Positions 23,912-33,600 of a stretch of DNA of 64,000 nucleotides are shown here, piece by piece. The notes under the pieces are model-generated. The model was not told the origin of the DNA, did no database searches, and saw only the letters and a list, made by a program, of their open reading frames with translations. The stretch's first letter is position 1, and each line of letters opens with the position of its first letter. A program made the translations under genes and the position numbers. The stretch lies in assembly GCA_963756545.1 (NCBI GenBank), contig CAVWNY010000001.1:434001-498000 (forward strand). Direction: 5' to 3'. This stretch comes from DATFDN01 sp963756545 (GTDB lineage Bacteria > Pseudomonadota > Alphaproteobacteria > Acetobacterales > Acetobacteraceae).

Positions 23912-25786
23912 GTGAGTGGCACCAGCAAGGACAACACCCGCGCCGAGGAGTTCAAGCGCGCCACGGCCGGCGTGCTGCGCGCCATCGCCGAGCAGCCCGA
24001 CGTGCAGGTGAATTTCCAGCCCGGCCCGTCGGGCGTATCGGGCAAGCGCGCCCGCCTGCCGCTGCCGACGCGCACCCTGCCGGCCCCGGAGATGGCAAAG
24101 CTGCGCGGCGCCTCGGATGCCATCGCGCTCCGACTGCGCCATCACGACGATGCCGTGCATACCGCGCGGATGCCGGCGCGGCGCGAGGCCAAGGACGCCT
24201 ACGACGCGCTGGAGCAGGCCCGCGTCGAGGTGGTCGGTTCCCGCCACATGGCCGGGGTCGCCGCCAATCTGCGCTCCAAGCTGGTCGAGGAGTGCGGGGC
24301 CGAGGGCTACGACCGGATGACCCGGCGCGACCAGCTTCCCGTCTCCGCCGCTCTGGCGCTGTTGGCGCGCGAGAGGATGTCCGGCGAGCCCGCGCCGGAG
24401 CTGGCGCACCATGTGCTGGACCTCTGGCGCGGCACGCTGGGCGAGGGCGCCGAGCAGGCGCTCGCCGAGCTTGGCCGCACGCAGGCCGACCAGCGCGCCT
24501 TCACCCGCGCCGCCCGCAAGCTGCTCGCCGCGCTGGAACTCGCCGAGGCCGAGGCCGACGCCGATCCCGAAGACGAGACCGACGAGGGCGAGGAAGGCGG
24601 CGAGCAGTCGAGCCAGGACAACCAGGCCGAGGGCGAGGGGCAGTCGGAATCTGATAGCGAGAGCATGGTCGGCGCCCAGCCTGAGGAGATGCAGGGCGAG
24701 GCGGCCGACGACGAGGGCGAGGAGAGCGAGGAGGACGCCGCGATCGCGGAGGGCGACGACCGGCCGGGCGGTCCGCAGCCTCGGCGCGAGCGCCCCAGCC
24801 CCGATCACGAGGCCATCTATCGTGCCTACACGCGCCTGCACGACGAGGAGGCCGCGGCCGAGGATCTGTGCGACGCCGACGAGCTGATCCGGCTACGCCA
24901 GCAGCTCGACCAGCAGCTCCAGCATCTCCAGGGCGTCATCTCCAAGCTCGCCAACCGGCTGCAACGGCGGCTGATGGCGCAGCAGCAGCGGTCATGGGAG
25001 TTCGACCTGGAGGAGGGCCTGCTCGACGCCGGGCGGCTGTCGCGCGTGGTCATCAACCCGACGCACGCGCTGTCCTACAAGCGCGAGTTGGAGACCGCCT
25101 TTCGCGATACGGTCGTGAGCTTGCTGATCGACAACTCGGGCTCCATGCGCGGCCGGCCAATCACGGTCGCCGCCATGTGCGGCGACATCCTGGCCCGCAC
25201 GCTGGAGCGCTGCGCCGTGAAGGTGGAGGTGCTGGGCTTCACCACGCGCGCCTGGAAGGGCGGGCAAAGCCGGGAGAAATGGGTGCAGGACGGCAAGCCG
25301 CGCAGCCCTGGCCGGCTCAACGACCTGCGCCACATCATCTACAAGGCCGCGGATTCCCCCTGGCGCCGCGCGCGCAAGAACCTTGGCCTGATGCTCCGCG
25401 AGGGTCTGCTGAAGGAGAACATCGACGGTGAGGCGCTGCTCTGGGCCTACCGCCGCCTGCTGGTCCGACCCGAGCACCGGCGCATCCTCATGGTCATCAG
25501 CGACGGCGCGCCGGTCGATGACTCCACGCTGTCGGTAAATCCCGGGAATTACCTGGAAAAGCATCTGCGCGAGGTTATCCGCGACATCGAGGCGCGCGAA
25601 CAGGTGGAGCTGATCGCGATCGGCATCGGCCACGACGTGACCCGTTACTATCGCCGCGCGGTCACCATCGTGGATGCCGAGGAACTCGGCGGCACGATGA
25701 TGAAGAAGCTGACGGAACTGTTCGACGAGGACGCGGGCGAGGCGTGGGCGCGCGCCGCGATGGAGCGCGCGCCCCTGGTCGCCTGA
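23912..25786 (+). CDS. cobT: Aerobic cobaltochelatase subunit CobT
   Basis: The 624-residue partner of CobS has an N-terminal alpha-helical domain and a very acidic low-complexity segment at about 210-285 (EAEADADPEDETDEGEEGG). The C-terminal von Willebrand A domain has the metal site DNSGS at 407-411 (MIDAS DxSxS). CobT and CobS form the chaperone-like ATPase complex that drives cobalt insertion by CobN. The start is a GTG at 23912. The gene ends 3 bases before the convergent transporter gene. Confidence 0.95.
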   Translation: MSGTSKDNTRAEEFKRATAGVLRAIAEQPDVQVNFQPGPSGVSGKRARLPLPTRTLPAPEMAKLRGASDAIALRLRHHDDAVHTARMPARREAKDAYDALEQARVEVVGSRHMAGVAANLRSKLVEECGAEGYDRMTRRDQLPVSAALALLARERMSGEPAPELAHHVLDLWRGTLGEGAEQALAELGRTQADQRAFTRAARKLLAALELAEAEADADPEDETDEGEEGGEQSSQDNQAEGEGQSESDSESMVGAQPEEMQGEAADDEGEESEEDAAIAEGDDRPGGPQPRRERPSPDHEAIYRAYTRLHDEEAAAEDLCDADELIRLRQQLDQQLQHLQGVISKLANRLQRRLMAQQQRSWEFDLEEGLLDAGRLSRVVINPTHALSYKRELETAFRDTVVSLLIDNSGSMRGRPITVAAMCGDILARTLERCAVKVEVLGFTTRAWKGGQSREKWVQDGKPRSPGRLNDLRHIIYKAADSPWRRARKNLGLMLREGLLKENIDGEALLWAYRRLLVRPEHRRILMVISDGAPVDDSTLSVNPGNYLEKHLREVIRDIEAREQVELIAIGIGHDVTRYYRRAVTIVDAEELGGTMMKKLTELFDEDAGEAWARAAMERAPLVA

Positions 25787-25789
25787 CCC

Positions 25790-26521
25790 TTACGCCTCGC
25801 CGAAGATCGGCAGAACCGGACGCCGCCAGGTGCTGTTCACGACCAGCGCCGTGCCCAGGTAGTAGGCGAAGAACGAGGATATCCACAGCAGGATGGCGCC
25901 CGCGAACGCGACGCCGCCGCCCAGAGTGGCGGGTGGAGCAAAGCCGAGCAGGGCGACGCCGATCAGCGTGTAGCCGGCGCCGAGAAGGCCCAGGACCACC
26001 GCCATCGCCAAGTTGCGGCGGAGTGATGCCGCCATAAGCGCGAACGAGATGAATCCGAACGAGAAGTTGAACCACGCGAGCACGTCGAATACTCCCGCTC
26101 CCTGCGCCGTCGTCTGCGGGACCAGACCCGATGCCATGAACAGCAGCGTCAAACCGACGACCGCGTTGTAGGAGCCCAAGCAGCAGAAAGTGCTCGCTGA
26201 GAGGGCATTCGCGCGTCGGAACGCGTAAAGACCTCCGATGAACTGGGCGATACCGGCAAACAACAGCATCACAACGCCCAGCGCGGGCTCGGCGGTTGAC
26301 CCGACGAACCCGCCGAACACGACGCCCGCCATCCATGTCCCGGTCGCGAATCCGAACAGAGCGAGCGTCCCCGGCTCGCTTATTGTGGCGGCAGCCCGCC
26401 CCTCCAGCGTCTCGATCTCGGCGTCGGGCAGTCGCGAGGCGACCGGCCCGCTCGGTGTCCAGGACTGGTGCTGATCCACCAACCGGAAGTCCCGGAACTC
26501 GGCGACATCCGCCATAGCCAC
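25790..26521 (-). CDS. GPR1/FUN34/YaaH (acetate uptake transporter) family protein
   Basis: The 243-residue protein has six hydrophobic helices after a polar N-terminus of about 45 residues. The entry SEPGTLALFGFATGTWMAG resembles the family motif NPAPLGLFGFA, although the first residues are altered. FNFSFGFISFALMAASLR and the last pair of helices (GAILLWISSFFAYYLGTALV) also fit. Family members carry acetate and related small acids. The changed NPAPLGL motif leaves substrate and activity uncertain. It is a single gene converging with cobT. Confidence 0.8.
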   Translation of the reverse strand: MAMADVAEFRDFRLVDQHQSWTPSGPVASRLPDAEIETLEGRAAATISEPGTLALFGFATGTWMAGVVFGGFVGSTAEPALGVVMLLFAGIAQFIGGLYAFRRANALSASTFCCLGSYNAVVGLTLLFMASGLVPQTTAQGAGVFDVLAWFNFSFGFISFALMAASLRRNLAMAVVLGLLGAGYTLIGVALLGFAPPATLGGGVAFAGAILLWISSFFAYYLGTALVVNSTWRRPVLPIFGEA

Positions 26522-26639
26522 ATCTCCTGTCTCATGCCCCGCGTTAGTGCGGGAGATGGCGCGTAAAGGATCAGCGGAGTGGCGGAGTTTGTTTCCGCGG
26601 CCTCATAACGCCGCGACCGTTCGCCTTGTTCATAATGCG

Positions 26640-26831
26640 TTAGGGTCGGCGAAAGAAGGCGTCTGCTGCACTGCGGTGGCTCTGCTTGCGCGCGATGTCG
26701 GCCTCCACCCGCGCAATCTCGCCACGAAGTTCGCCGATATAGGCGTCCAACTCCTCGACGCTCAGACTATCCAGGGTCAGCTTTGCCAAGCGGGCCTGCC
26801 TGCGCGGCTCCGCAGCCTCGTCCTCTTGCAT
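26640..26831 (-). CDS. DUF1192-family small protein
   Basis: This 63-residue protein contains LTLDSLSVEELDAYIGELRG followed by EIARVEADIARKQ, the conserved body of the DUF1192 family found in alphaproteobacteria. It is mainly one long amphipathic helix, so a coiled-coil is likely. GGAGGCTGAG before the ATG supports the start. It diverges from the DUF1013 gene. No function is established. Confidence 0.8.
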   Translation of the reverse strand: MQEDEAAEPRRQARLAKLTLDSLSVEELDAYIGELRGEIARVEADIARKQSHRSAADAFFRRP

Positions 26832-26985
26832 CTCAGCCTCCGATCATTGCCGATGCGCCCTTGACCTGCCGGCGGGCGACGGTCATATGCCCTCACTGCC
26901 CGCCCGCCGCGGCCTTCACTTCATCCCCGCGCGAGGCGCTCCGGATCGAACGGCTGACGGCTCGCGGGCCCAAAGGTGACATATC

Positions 26986-27564
26986 ATGGCTCTGCCGCTG
27001 ATGCCGAAGGCCACCGCCGTGTGGCTGATCGAAAAGACCGCGCTCACGTTTAGCCAGATCGCTGAGTTTTGCGGCATGCATCCGCTTGAGATCCAGGCCA
27101 TCGCCGATGGCGAGGTGGCGCAGGGCATCGTGGGCTATGACCCCGTCGCCAATGGCCAGATAACCGCACAGGAGGTCAAGCGCTGCGAGGCCGACCCGGA
27201 TTCGCGCCTGCAGATGCTGCCCAGCAATCTGCCGCAACCGAAGCGCTCGCGCGGTGGACGCTATACGCCGGTGGCCAAGCGCAACGACCGGCCGAACGCG
27301 ATCGCATTCCTGCTGCGCAACTACCCGCAGCTCACGGAAATGCAGGTCGGGAAGCTTCTGGGCACCACGAAGGAGACGATCCAGAAGGTGCGGGACCGCA
27401 CGCATTGGAATAGTGCCAACATCAAACCGAGCGACCCGGTCATTCTCGGGCTGTGCAGCCAGACCGATCTCAACGCTGCCGTGACCGCCGCCAACGATCG
27501 GCTCCAGCGGGAGGGCCAGACGGTTCCCCAGCCCCCGCCGCCCGACGCCGAGGAGGCGGCCTAG
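26986..27564 (+). CDS. DUF1013-family regulator (TrcR-like)
   Basis: The 192-residue protein belongs to a family found throughout alphaproteobacteria. Both halves show helix-turn-helix-like segments: ATAVWLIEKTALTFSQIAEF (about 10-29) and PQLTEMQVGKLLGTTKETIQ (about 110-130). It ends in a Pro-rich tail. A member has been described as an RNA-polymerase-associated cell-cycle regulator; I rely on memory for that. AAAGGTGACATATC precedes the ATG. Its stop overlaps the end of the convergent DUF465 gene by four bases. Confidence 0.88.
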   Translation: MALPLMPKATAVWLIEKTALTFSQIAEFCGMHPLEIQAIADGEVAQGIVGYDPVANGQITAQEVKRCEADPDSRLQMLPSNLPQPKRSRGGRYTPVAKRNDRPNAIAFLLRNYPQLTEMQVGKLLGTTKETIQKVRDRTHWNSANIKPSDPVILGLCSQTDLNAAVTAANDRLQREGQTVPQPPPPDAEEAA

Positions 27565-27740
27565 ACCATTTCCCCGTGCTCGCGAATGCGCTCGATCTCC
27601 TCTTTGACACGCAGTTTTTCAAGCTTGAGCCGAATGAGGGCGTCGCTGTCGGGCCGGGGACGATGGTCCTCGTCCGTGATCCGGTTCTCCAGCGCGGCAT
27701 GGCGCTCCCTCAAGGAGTCGAGGCGGGTCTGCAAACTCAT
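27561..27740 (-). CDS. DUF465 (YdcH-family) small protein
   Basis: A 59-residue protein reads MSLQTRLDSLRERHAALENR and continues with RPRPDSDALIRLKLEKLRVK. This is the YdcH/DUF465 pattern of two antiparallel helices with a basic second helix. The start follows a textbook GGAGGTGAA Shine-Dalgarno. It overlaps the stop of the DUF1013 gene tail to tail and diverges from a second DUF465 gene 75 bases away. The function of the family is unknown. Confidence 0.85.
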   Translation of the reverse strand: MSLQTRLDSLRERHAALENRITDEDHRPRPDSDALIRLKLEKLRVKEEIERIREHGEMV

Positions 27741-27815
27741 TTCACCTCCGTTGGCTCTGGCGCCGTGGCCGGGTGCGCCGGACCTGGCGACGCGTGACGG
27801 TAGTCAGGTGGACAT

Positions 27816-28097
27816 GTGGCGCGAAAAGCGAAACCACAACCCGCGCGGCAGGGGCGAACCAAGAATCCGTCGGATCGGCCCCTTGCGGCGCCCATGCTGA
27901 CGGATCGCGATTCCCTGCTGCGCCGGCTGCACGAGCTTCGCAGCGAGCACCGTGACCTGGACACCGTGATCGCCCGGCTGGCCGAGCAGGGCTCGCTCGA
28001 CCAACTCCAGGTGCAACGGCTCAAGAAGCGCAAGCTGATGCTGAAGGACGAGATCTCCTGGCTGGAGAACCGGCTCATTCCCGACGACATCGCGTGA
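27816..28097 (+). CDS. DUF465 (YdcH-family) small protein
   Basis: The conserved part is LLRRLHELRSEHRDLDTVIA followed by LDQLQVQRLKKRKLMLKDEI, a helix pair as in the neighbouring paralogue. The frame can start at GTG 27816 (93 residues, basic N-terminus) or ATG 27894 (67 residues), and the second matches the usual family length better. The stop overlaps the GTG start of purE by four bases, so it is translationally coupled to purine synthesis genes, a pairing repeated in related genomes. Confidence 0.85.
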   Translation: MARKAKPQPARQGRTKNPSDRPLAAPMLTDRDSLLRRLHELRSEHRDLDTVIARLAEQGSLDQLQVQRLKKRKLMLKDEISWLENRLIPDDIA

Positions 28098-28606
28098 CCG
28101 CCATGCCCCCCGCCATTGGCCTCGTCATGGGCAGCCAGTCGGACTGGGCGACGCTCCGCCACGCGGCCGAGACGCTGGCGCGGCTGGAGGTGGCCCACGA
28201 GCGGCGGATCATCTCGGCGCACCGCACGCCAGACCGCCTGCGCGAATATGCGCGGACGGCGCGCGGGCGCGGCTTGCGCGTGATCATCGCCGGGGCCGGG
28301 GGCGCGGCGCATCTGCCGGGGATGTGCGCCGCCTGGACATCGCTGCCGGTGCTCGGCGTGCCGGTCGAAAGCCATAGCCTCAAGGGGATGGACAGCTTGC
28401 TGTCGATCGCCCAGATGCCCGCCGGCATCCCCGTTGGCACGCTGGCCATCGGTCGGGCCGGGGCCATCAACGCCGCGCTGCTCGCGGTGGCCATTCTGGC
28501 GCTGGCCGACCCGGCGCTTGCGGAGCGGCTGGATGCCTGGCGAACCGCGCAGACGGCTTCGGTCGCGATGGAGCCGAGCGAGCACCTTGTCGAGCGAAGG
28601 CTCTGA
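28094..28606 (+). CDS. purE: N5-carboxyaminoimidazole ribonucleotide mutase PurE
   Basis: The 170-residue class I PurE has the nucleotide-binding loop GSQSDW, the conserved ISAHRTPDRL with the catalytic His, the IIAGAGGAAHLPGM motif, and PVLGVPVES. It converts N5-CAIR to CAIR in de novo purine synthesis and needs PurK to supply N5-CAIR. The start is GTG 28094 or ATG 28103. Its stop overlaps the purK start by one base. Confidence 0.95.
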   Translation: MTAMPPAIGLVMGSQSDWATLRHAAETLARLEVAHERRIISAHRTPDRLREYARTARGRGLRVIIAGAGGAAHLPGMCAAWTSLPVLGVPVESHSLKGMDSLLSIAQMPAGIPVGTLAIGRAGAINAALLAVAILALADPALAERLDAWRTAQTASVAMEPSEHLVERRL

Positions 28607-29758
28607 TGGTCCCCCCGCTCCTTTTTCCCCTGCCGCCCAACGCCGTCATCGGCCTGGTCGGCGGCGGCCAGCTCGGCCGGATGTCCGCGCTCGCCGCCGC
28701 CCGGCTCGGCTATCGCTGCCATATCCTCACGCGCGAGCCCGACAGTCCGGCCTCTCAGGTCTCCCACGCCGTTACCCTCAGCGACTACGCGGACCCGGCC
28801 AGCCTGCGCGCCTTCGCCGGCGCGGTGGACGTCATCAGCTTCGAGTTCGAGAACGTCAGCGCCGAGGGACTGGAATTGCTCGCCTCCCTCAAGCCGGTGC
28901 GCCCCGCTCCCGCCGTGCTGCGGGTCAGCCAGGATCGGGTGGTCGAAAAGCGGTTCCTGAACGACGCCGGCGTGCCGACCGCGCCGTGGGCCTCGGTGTC
29001 CGGTCTCGAAGAGCTGCGCGCCGCCGTCGCCGACATCGGGCTGCCGGCAGTCCTGAAGACCACCCGTTATGGCTACGACGGCAAGGGCCAGGCCCGGCTG
29101 ACCGACCCCGCCGACCTGGAGTTCGGCCTTCGAGCGCCTCGCCCCCAAGCCGCTGATTCTGGAAGGCTTCGTCGATTTCGCCGCCGAGATCAGCGTGATC
29201 GTGGCGCGCGGCGCGGACGGCTCGCTCAGTGCCTTCGACACCGTGGAGAACCGGCACCGCAACCACATCCTCGACCTCACCTTCGCCCCGGCCAGGGTGT
29301 CCGAAGACGTCGCCGCGCAGGCCCAGGCGATCGCCCGGCGGCTCGCCGCCGCGCTCGACGTGGTGGGGCTGCTCGCGGTGGAGATGTTCGTGGATGCGCG
29401 CGGGCGGGTGCTGGCCAACGAGATCGCGCCGCGGCCGCACAATTCCGGCCACTGGTCGATCGAGGCGTGCCCCGCCAGCCAGTTCGAGATGCACATCCGC
29501 GCCATCGCCGGCCTGCCCCTGCCGCCCGCTTCCCGGCACGCTGATGCCGTCATGCGCAACCTCGTCGGACCGGAGGACGTGGCGTTGTGGCCCGAAATCG
29601 TGGCCACCCCTGGATTGATCCCGCATCTCTATGGCAAGGCCGAGGCCCGCTCCCGTCGCAAGATGGGTCATGTGACGCGACTGTTCCCGAAGGGCGGCCT
29701 GCCGGGCGATCACGGAATCGCCGCCGCGCTGGGGCTGCTCGCGCGACCCCTAACCTAA
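28606..29758 (+). pseudogene. purK: PurK, N5-CAIR synthetase, with a one-base insertion
   Basis: An ATP-grasp enzyme is encoded in two frames. The first (from 28606) has IGLVGGGQLGRMSALAAARL and VLKTTRYGYDGKGQARL. After about 29122 the frame loses similarity, and the second frame resumes with FERLAPKPLILEGFVDFAAE. It continues through NRHRNHILDLTFAPA and NEIAPRPHNSGHWSIEA to the stop at 29758. The doubled T at 29122-29123 (GAGTTCGGCC, expected GAGTCGGCC) accounts for the shift. Removing one base gives 383 residues, normal for PurK. Because PurE of this class depends on PurK, a sequencing error is at least as likely as a true mutation. Confidence 0.9.
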
Positions 29759-29842
29759 GCAGGCGTCGCGCTTGCTATGATGTGACGCATCCTTCCCGAT
29801 CCCGCGCCCGTTCTGGAATTGCGGTTGCCTGGGAGATCGGAC

Positions 29843-30376
29843 ATGGGCGCATCATCAGGCGGTTCGGTTTTCCGAGGGCTGGTCGCGGGCATCATTGGCG
29901 CCTGGGTCATGGATCGCGTGACCTGGGTCGTGCTCGACCGTCAGCCGCGAAGCGCGATCCAACAGGAGAAGGCGGCGCGTCCAGAGGGCCTCGATGTCCC
30001 GCATCTCATGGTCTATCGGGTGGCGAAGGCCCTCGGCCTGCGCGCGAAGCGGACGCAGCCGAGCACGGCCGGCATCCTCACCCATTACCTGCTGGGGATT
30101 GGGCCGGCCTTGGTCTATTCGGCGCTTCGGGAGCGCGATCTGCGCTTCTCGGCCGATCGCGGGCTGCTCTACGGACTGACCGTCTTCGTCCTCTGGGACG
30201 AGCTGGCGTCCGTCGCCGTCGGCGTGGCCGCCCCGCCACGCGCCTATCCGTGGCAGGCGCATCTGCGCGGGCTGATCGGCCATTTGTCGCTCGGGCTCGC
30301 GACGCATATCGGCCTGACGGCGCTTGAGACCGATTTCGGCATTCGCCCCATTCAAGAAAGGCACCCAGGCGCCTGA
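29843..30376 (+). CDS. YagU/DUF1440-like inner membrane protein
   Basis: The protein has 177 residues from the ATG at 29843 (an upstream ATG at 29819 adds eight). Hydrophobic segments at the start (FRGLVAGIIGAWVMDRVTWV), in the middle (ILTHYLLGIGPALVYSAL, GLLYGLTVFVLWDELASV) and at the end (GLIGHLSLGLATHIGLTAL) give about four membrane helices. The APPRAYPW...GHL order resembles the DUF1440 group. Its function is unknown. It converges on a small gene attached to the formate dehydrogenase operon. Confidence 0.65.
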   Translation: MGASSGGSVFRGLVAGIIGAWVMDRVTWVVLDRQPRSAIQQEKAARPEGLDVPHLMVYRVAKALGLRAKRTQPSTAGILTHYLLGIGPALVYSALRERDLRFSADRGLLYGLTVFVLWDELASVAVGVAAPPRAYPWQAHLRGLIGHLSLGLATHIGLTALETDFGIRPIQERHPGA

Positions 30377-30386
30377 TGCCGGGCAT

Positions 30387-30686
30387 TCACGCCCCTTCGC
30401 GGACCACCCTCTCCAGCCGCCCGCGCGCCTTCTCGATGTGCTCCCAGGGAATGCCGCCAAGCGGGAAGTGACCGCCGACGACCACGCTCAGCACGGCGTT
30501 CACGTCACCAAGCCGCACTCGATCCCGCTCGGCCCCGCTGGCGCGCCACGTGCCCGTCAACTCATTGCGGTAAGCGGAAACGCAGCGCGCCGTTTCCGAG
30601 AAGTCGTGGCCGACCTTGTTCGGGCGCTCCTCCAGGAGCTTGCCCATCAGCGCCAAGGCGCGTTCCCCAGGCCCGTCACTGACCAC
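30387..30686 (-). CDS. Hypothetical protein co-transcribed with formate dehydrogenase alpha
   Basis: The 99-residue soluble protein (LMGKLLEERPNKVGHDFSET, VLSVVVGGHFPLGGIPWEHI, RGRLERVV at the end) starts 11 bases inside the end of the formate dehydrogenase alpha gene, so it is probably translated by coupling. No family comes to mind. The tight overlap with the large subunit gene suggests an accessory role in formate dehydrogenase assembly, which is inference from position only. Confidence 0.6.
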   Translation of the reverse strand: MVSDGPGERALALMGKLLEERPNKVGHDFSETARCVSAYRNELTGTWRASGAERDRVRLGDVNAVLSVVVGGHFPLGGIPWEHIEKARGRLERVVREGA

Positions 30687-33600
30687 GGCCCACCCCGCCG
30701 GGCCGCGCCAGCCGCCCCTTGCGCAGATTGCACGTCAACGCCTTGGTGGTGTGGATGGACGTGTTCGGGTCGCCGTGGATCGCCAGCAGCACGTTGGCGA
30801 TGTCACCGCGCGCGAACCCGTCCCAGCCGTACATCCACGGCATTCCGACCTGATGCACCAGCTTTCCGTTGATCGAGAACGGCCGTAGCCGCTGCGTCAC
30901 CATTGCCTTCACCTCGATCTCGCCGCGCAGCGTGGACAGCACCACCCAGTCCAGCGTCTCGATCTCATGCTCTGCGGCCAACTCGGGCGAGACCTCCACA
31001 AACGCCTCGGGCTGCAACTCGGCGGTATGCGGCATCACGCGGGTGACGATGCCGCCGCAATGCAGTTCGGTCAGGCGGAAGGTGGTGAACACGTACGGGA
31101 ACCGAGGGTCGGCCACCTCATGATACTCATTGCCGGGGCGCGGCCACTGCTTCGTCGCGGGATTGATCTGCTGGTCGGGATAGATCGGGTTCTTCACCGG
31201 ACTCTCGACCGGCTCGTAATAGGTCGGCAGCGGCCCGTCCTTGAGGCCCGACGGCGCGAACAACTGGCACTTGCCGTCCGCCTCCATGATGAACGGATCC
31301 GCGCCCGACAGCGCCTTCATCCCTTTGGGGTGCAGCCAGTAGTTGGGGCGCATGGTGGGCTTCGTGGTCTTCTCGAAGTCCGGCACGTCGAGCCCCGTCC
31401 ACTCCCCCTTGTCCTCGTCCCACCAGATCATCCTCTTGCGTTCCGACCACGGATTGCCGTCCGGGTCGGCCGAGGCGCGGTTGTACATCGTCCGCCGATT
31501 GGCCGGCCACGCCCAGGCCCAGCCGGCGTGGCTGCCGGGGCCGGATGGCGGATCGGGCTTGCGGGAGCGGGATTTGTTGTCGTGCTCGCCCTGAAAGACG
31601 CCGGTGTAGAGCCAGCCGCCGACGGCCGTGCTGCCGTCGTCCTTGATCTCCTCGAAGCTCTTCAACTGCTCGCCGTCCGACAGGCGCTTGCCGTTGATCT
31701 CGCGCAGCACGGCGGCGGCATCGGGCTCGGCGATCGCGCCGCTGGTGGGATAATCCCACGTCAGCGCCTGGATGGGGCGGTCGCGCGGCTCGGCGCTGGG
31801 ATAGTACATTTCCTTCAGCCGCCGGCCGAGGTGGTAGACGAACCACGTCTCCGATCGGCAATCGCCCGGTGGCTCGCAGACTTTGTCGTGCCACTGGATC
31901 AGCCGGCTGGTGTTGGTGACGGTGCCTTCCTTCTCCGCCGCCATCGCGCTCGGCAGGAAGAAGATCTCGGTTCCGATATCCTCGGGGCGCAGTTCGCCTC
32001 GCTGCACCAGCCTTCCCTTCTGCCAGAAATCCCCCGTCTCGGTCATCGCGAAGTCGCGCACCACCAGCCAATCGAGCTTGGAAAGGCCGCGCTCGACCAG
32101 ATCGGAGTTGACCGTCCCCACCACCGGGTTCTGACCCAGGATGAACTGGCCTTTCACGACGCCATCGACCATCGCCAAGGTCATCGGCAATTGCGAGTGA
32201 TCGCCGGTGAGCTTGGGCAGCAGGTCGTAGCAGTAGTCATTGGATGACTTCGCCGCCTCGCCGTACCAGGCTTTCAACAAACTGACCATGTATTTGGGAA
32301 GGTTGTGCCACCACCCGGTCTGCGGGGTCTCGCTGGTCAGATACTCCTTCAGCGAGTGATGCGGCTTCAGCGCGTCCGGCTGCATTAGGTAGGTCGGCAG
32401 CATGTTGTAAAGCGTCGGGATGTCGGTGCTGCCCTGGATGCTGCAATGCCCGCGCAGCGCCATGATGCCGCCGCCCGGACGCCCGGCGTTGCCGAGCAGG
32501 CCCTGGATGATCGAGGCCGCACGGATGATCTGCACGCCGTATGAATGATGCGTCCAGCCCACCGCGTAGCAGAACGCACCGGTGCGCTCGCGCCCGGAAT
32601 TGCGCGCGATCGCGTCGGCCACGCGCAGGAACGTCTCCTTCGGGCATCCGGTGGTGCGTTCCACCATTTCCGGCGTGTAGCGCGCGAAATGCCGGCGCAT
32701 GATCTGATAGACGCAGTGCGGATGTGTGAGCGTCGGGTCGTCGGGCGGCGGGTGCTTCGTCATCTCCCGCTCGCCCTTCTCCGGATCCTTCTCCTCCAAG
32801 GTCGGAGAGTGTTCCGCGAGCGCCGAGGGAACCACCTCGCCCTCGGTACTGCCACGTGTCCATCTTGTAGGCGGCATCCGCCGGATGGAACCCGGAGAAC
32901 ACGCCCCCGGTCTCCTCCGGGTCGCGGTAGCCGTCCTCGATGATGGCGGCGATGTTCGTGTAGGCCATCGCCCAGTCACGGAACCACAGGTCGTTCTCCA
33001 GGATATAACGGATGATCCCGCCCAGGAACGCGATGTCGGTGCCCGAGCGGATCGGCGCGTGGATGTCGGCGAGCGCCGATGTCCGGGTGAACCGCGGATC
33101 GACGTGGATCACGGTCGCCCCGCGCGACTTCGCCTCGGTGACGAAGCGGAAGGCCACGGGATGGTTCTCCGCCATGTTCGAGCCCATGACGGTGATCACG
33201 TCGCTGTTCGCCAGGTCCCAGAGGGCCATGGTCGCCGCGCCGCGTCCGAATGTGGTCCCCAGACTGGGGACCGAGGAGGAGTGTCAGATTCTCGCCTGGT
33301 TCTCGATGTTCACCATGCCAAGGCCGCCGCCGAACAGCTTCTTCATCAGGTAGTTTTCTTCGTTGTCCAGCGTCGCGCCGCCGAGCGAGCCGATGCCCAG
33401 CGTGTGGTTGACCTTGGTGCCGTCGGCGAGGTCCTCCACGAACGTCTCGTCGCGGGTCTGCTTCACCCGCTCGGCGATGCGGTCCATCGCCCATTCGAGC
33501 GGCTTCGGCTCCCAGCGGTCGGAGTGCGGGGCACGATACAGAACCTGGTTGATCCGCGCCGGGCTCAGCATCAGGCCCAGCGTGCCGGCGCCTTTGGGAC

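Noticed and set aside
33284..33286. UGA in fdnG read as an inactivating stop
   Set aside because: Its exact position in the NQAR-x-U-H motif and the SECIS hairpin make selenocysteine the better reading.
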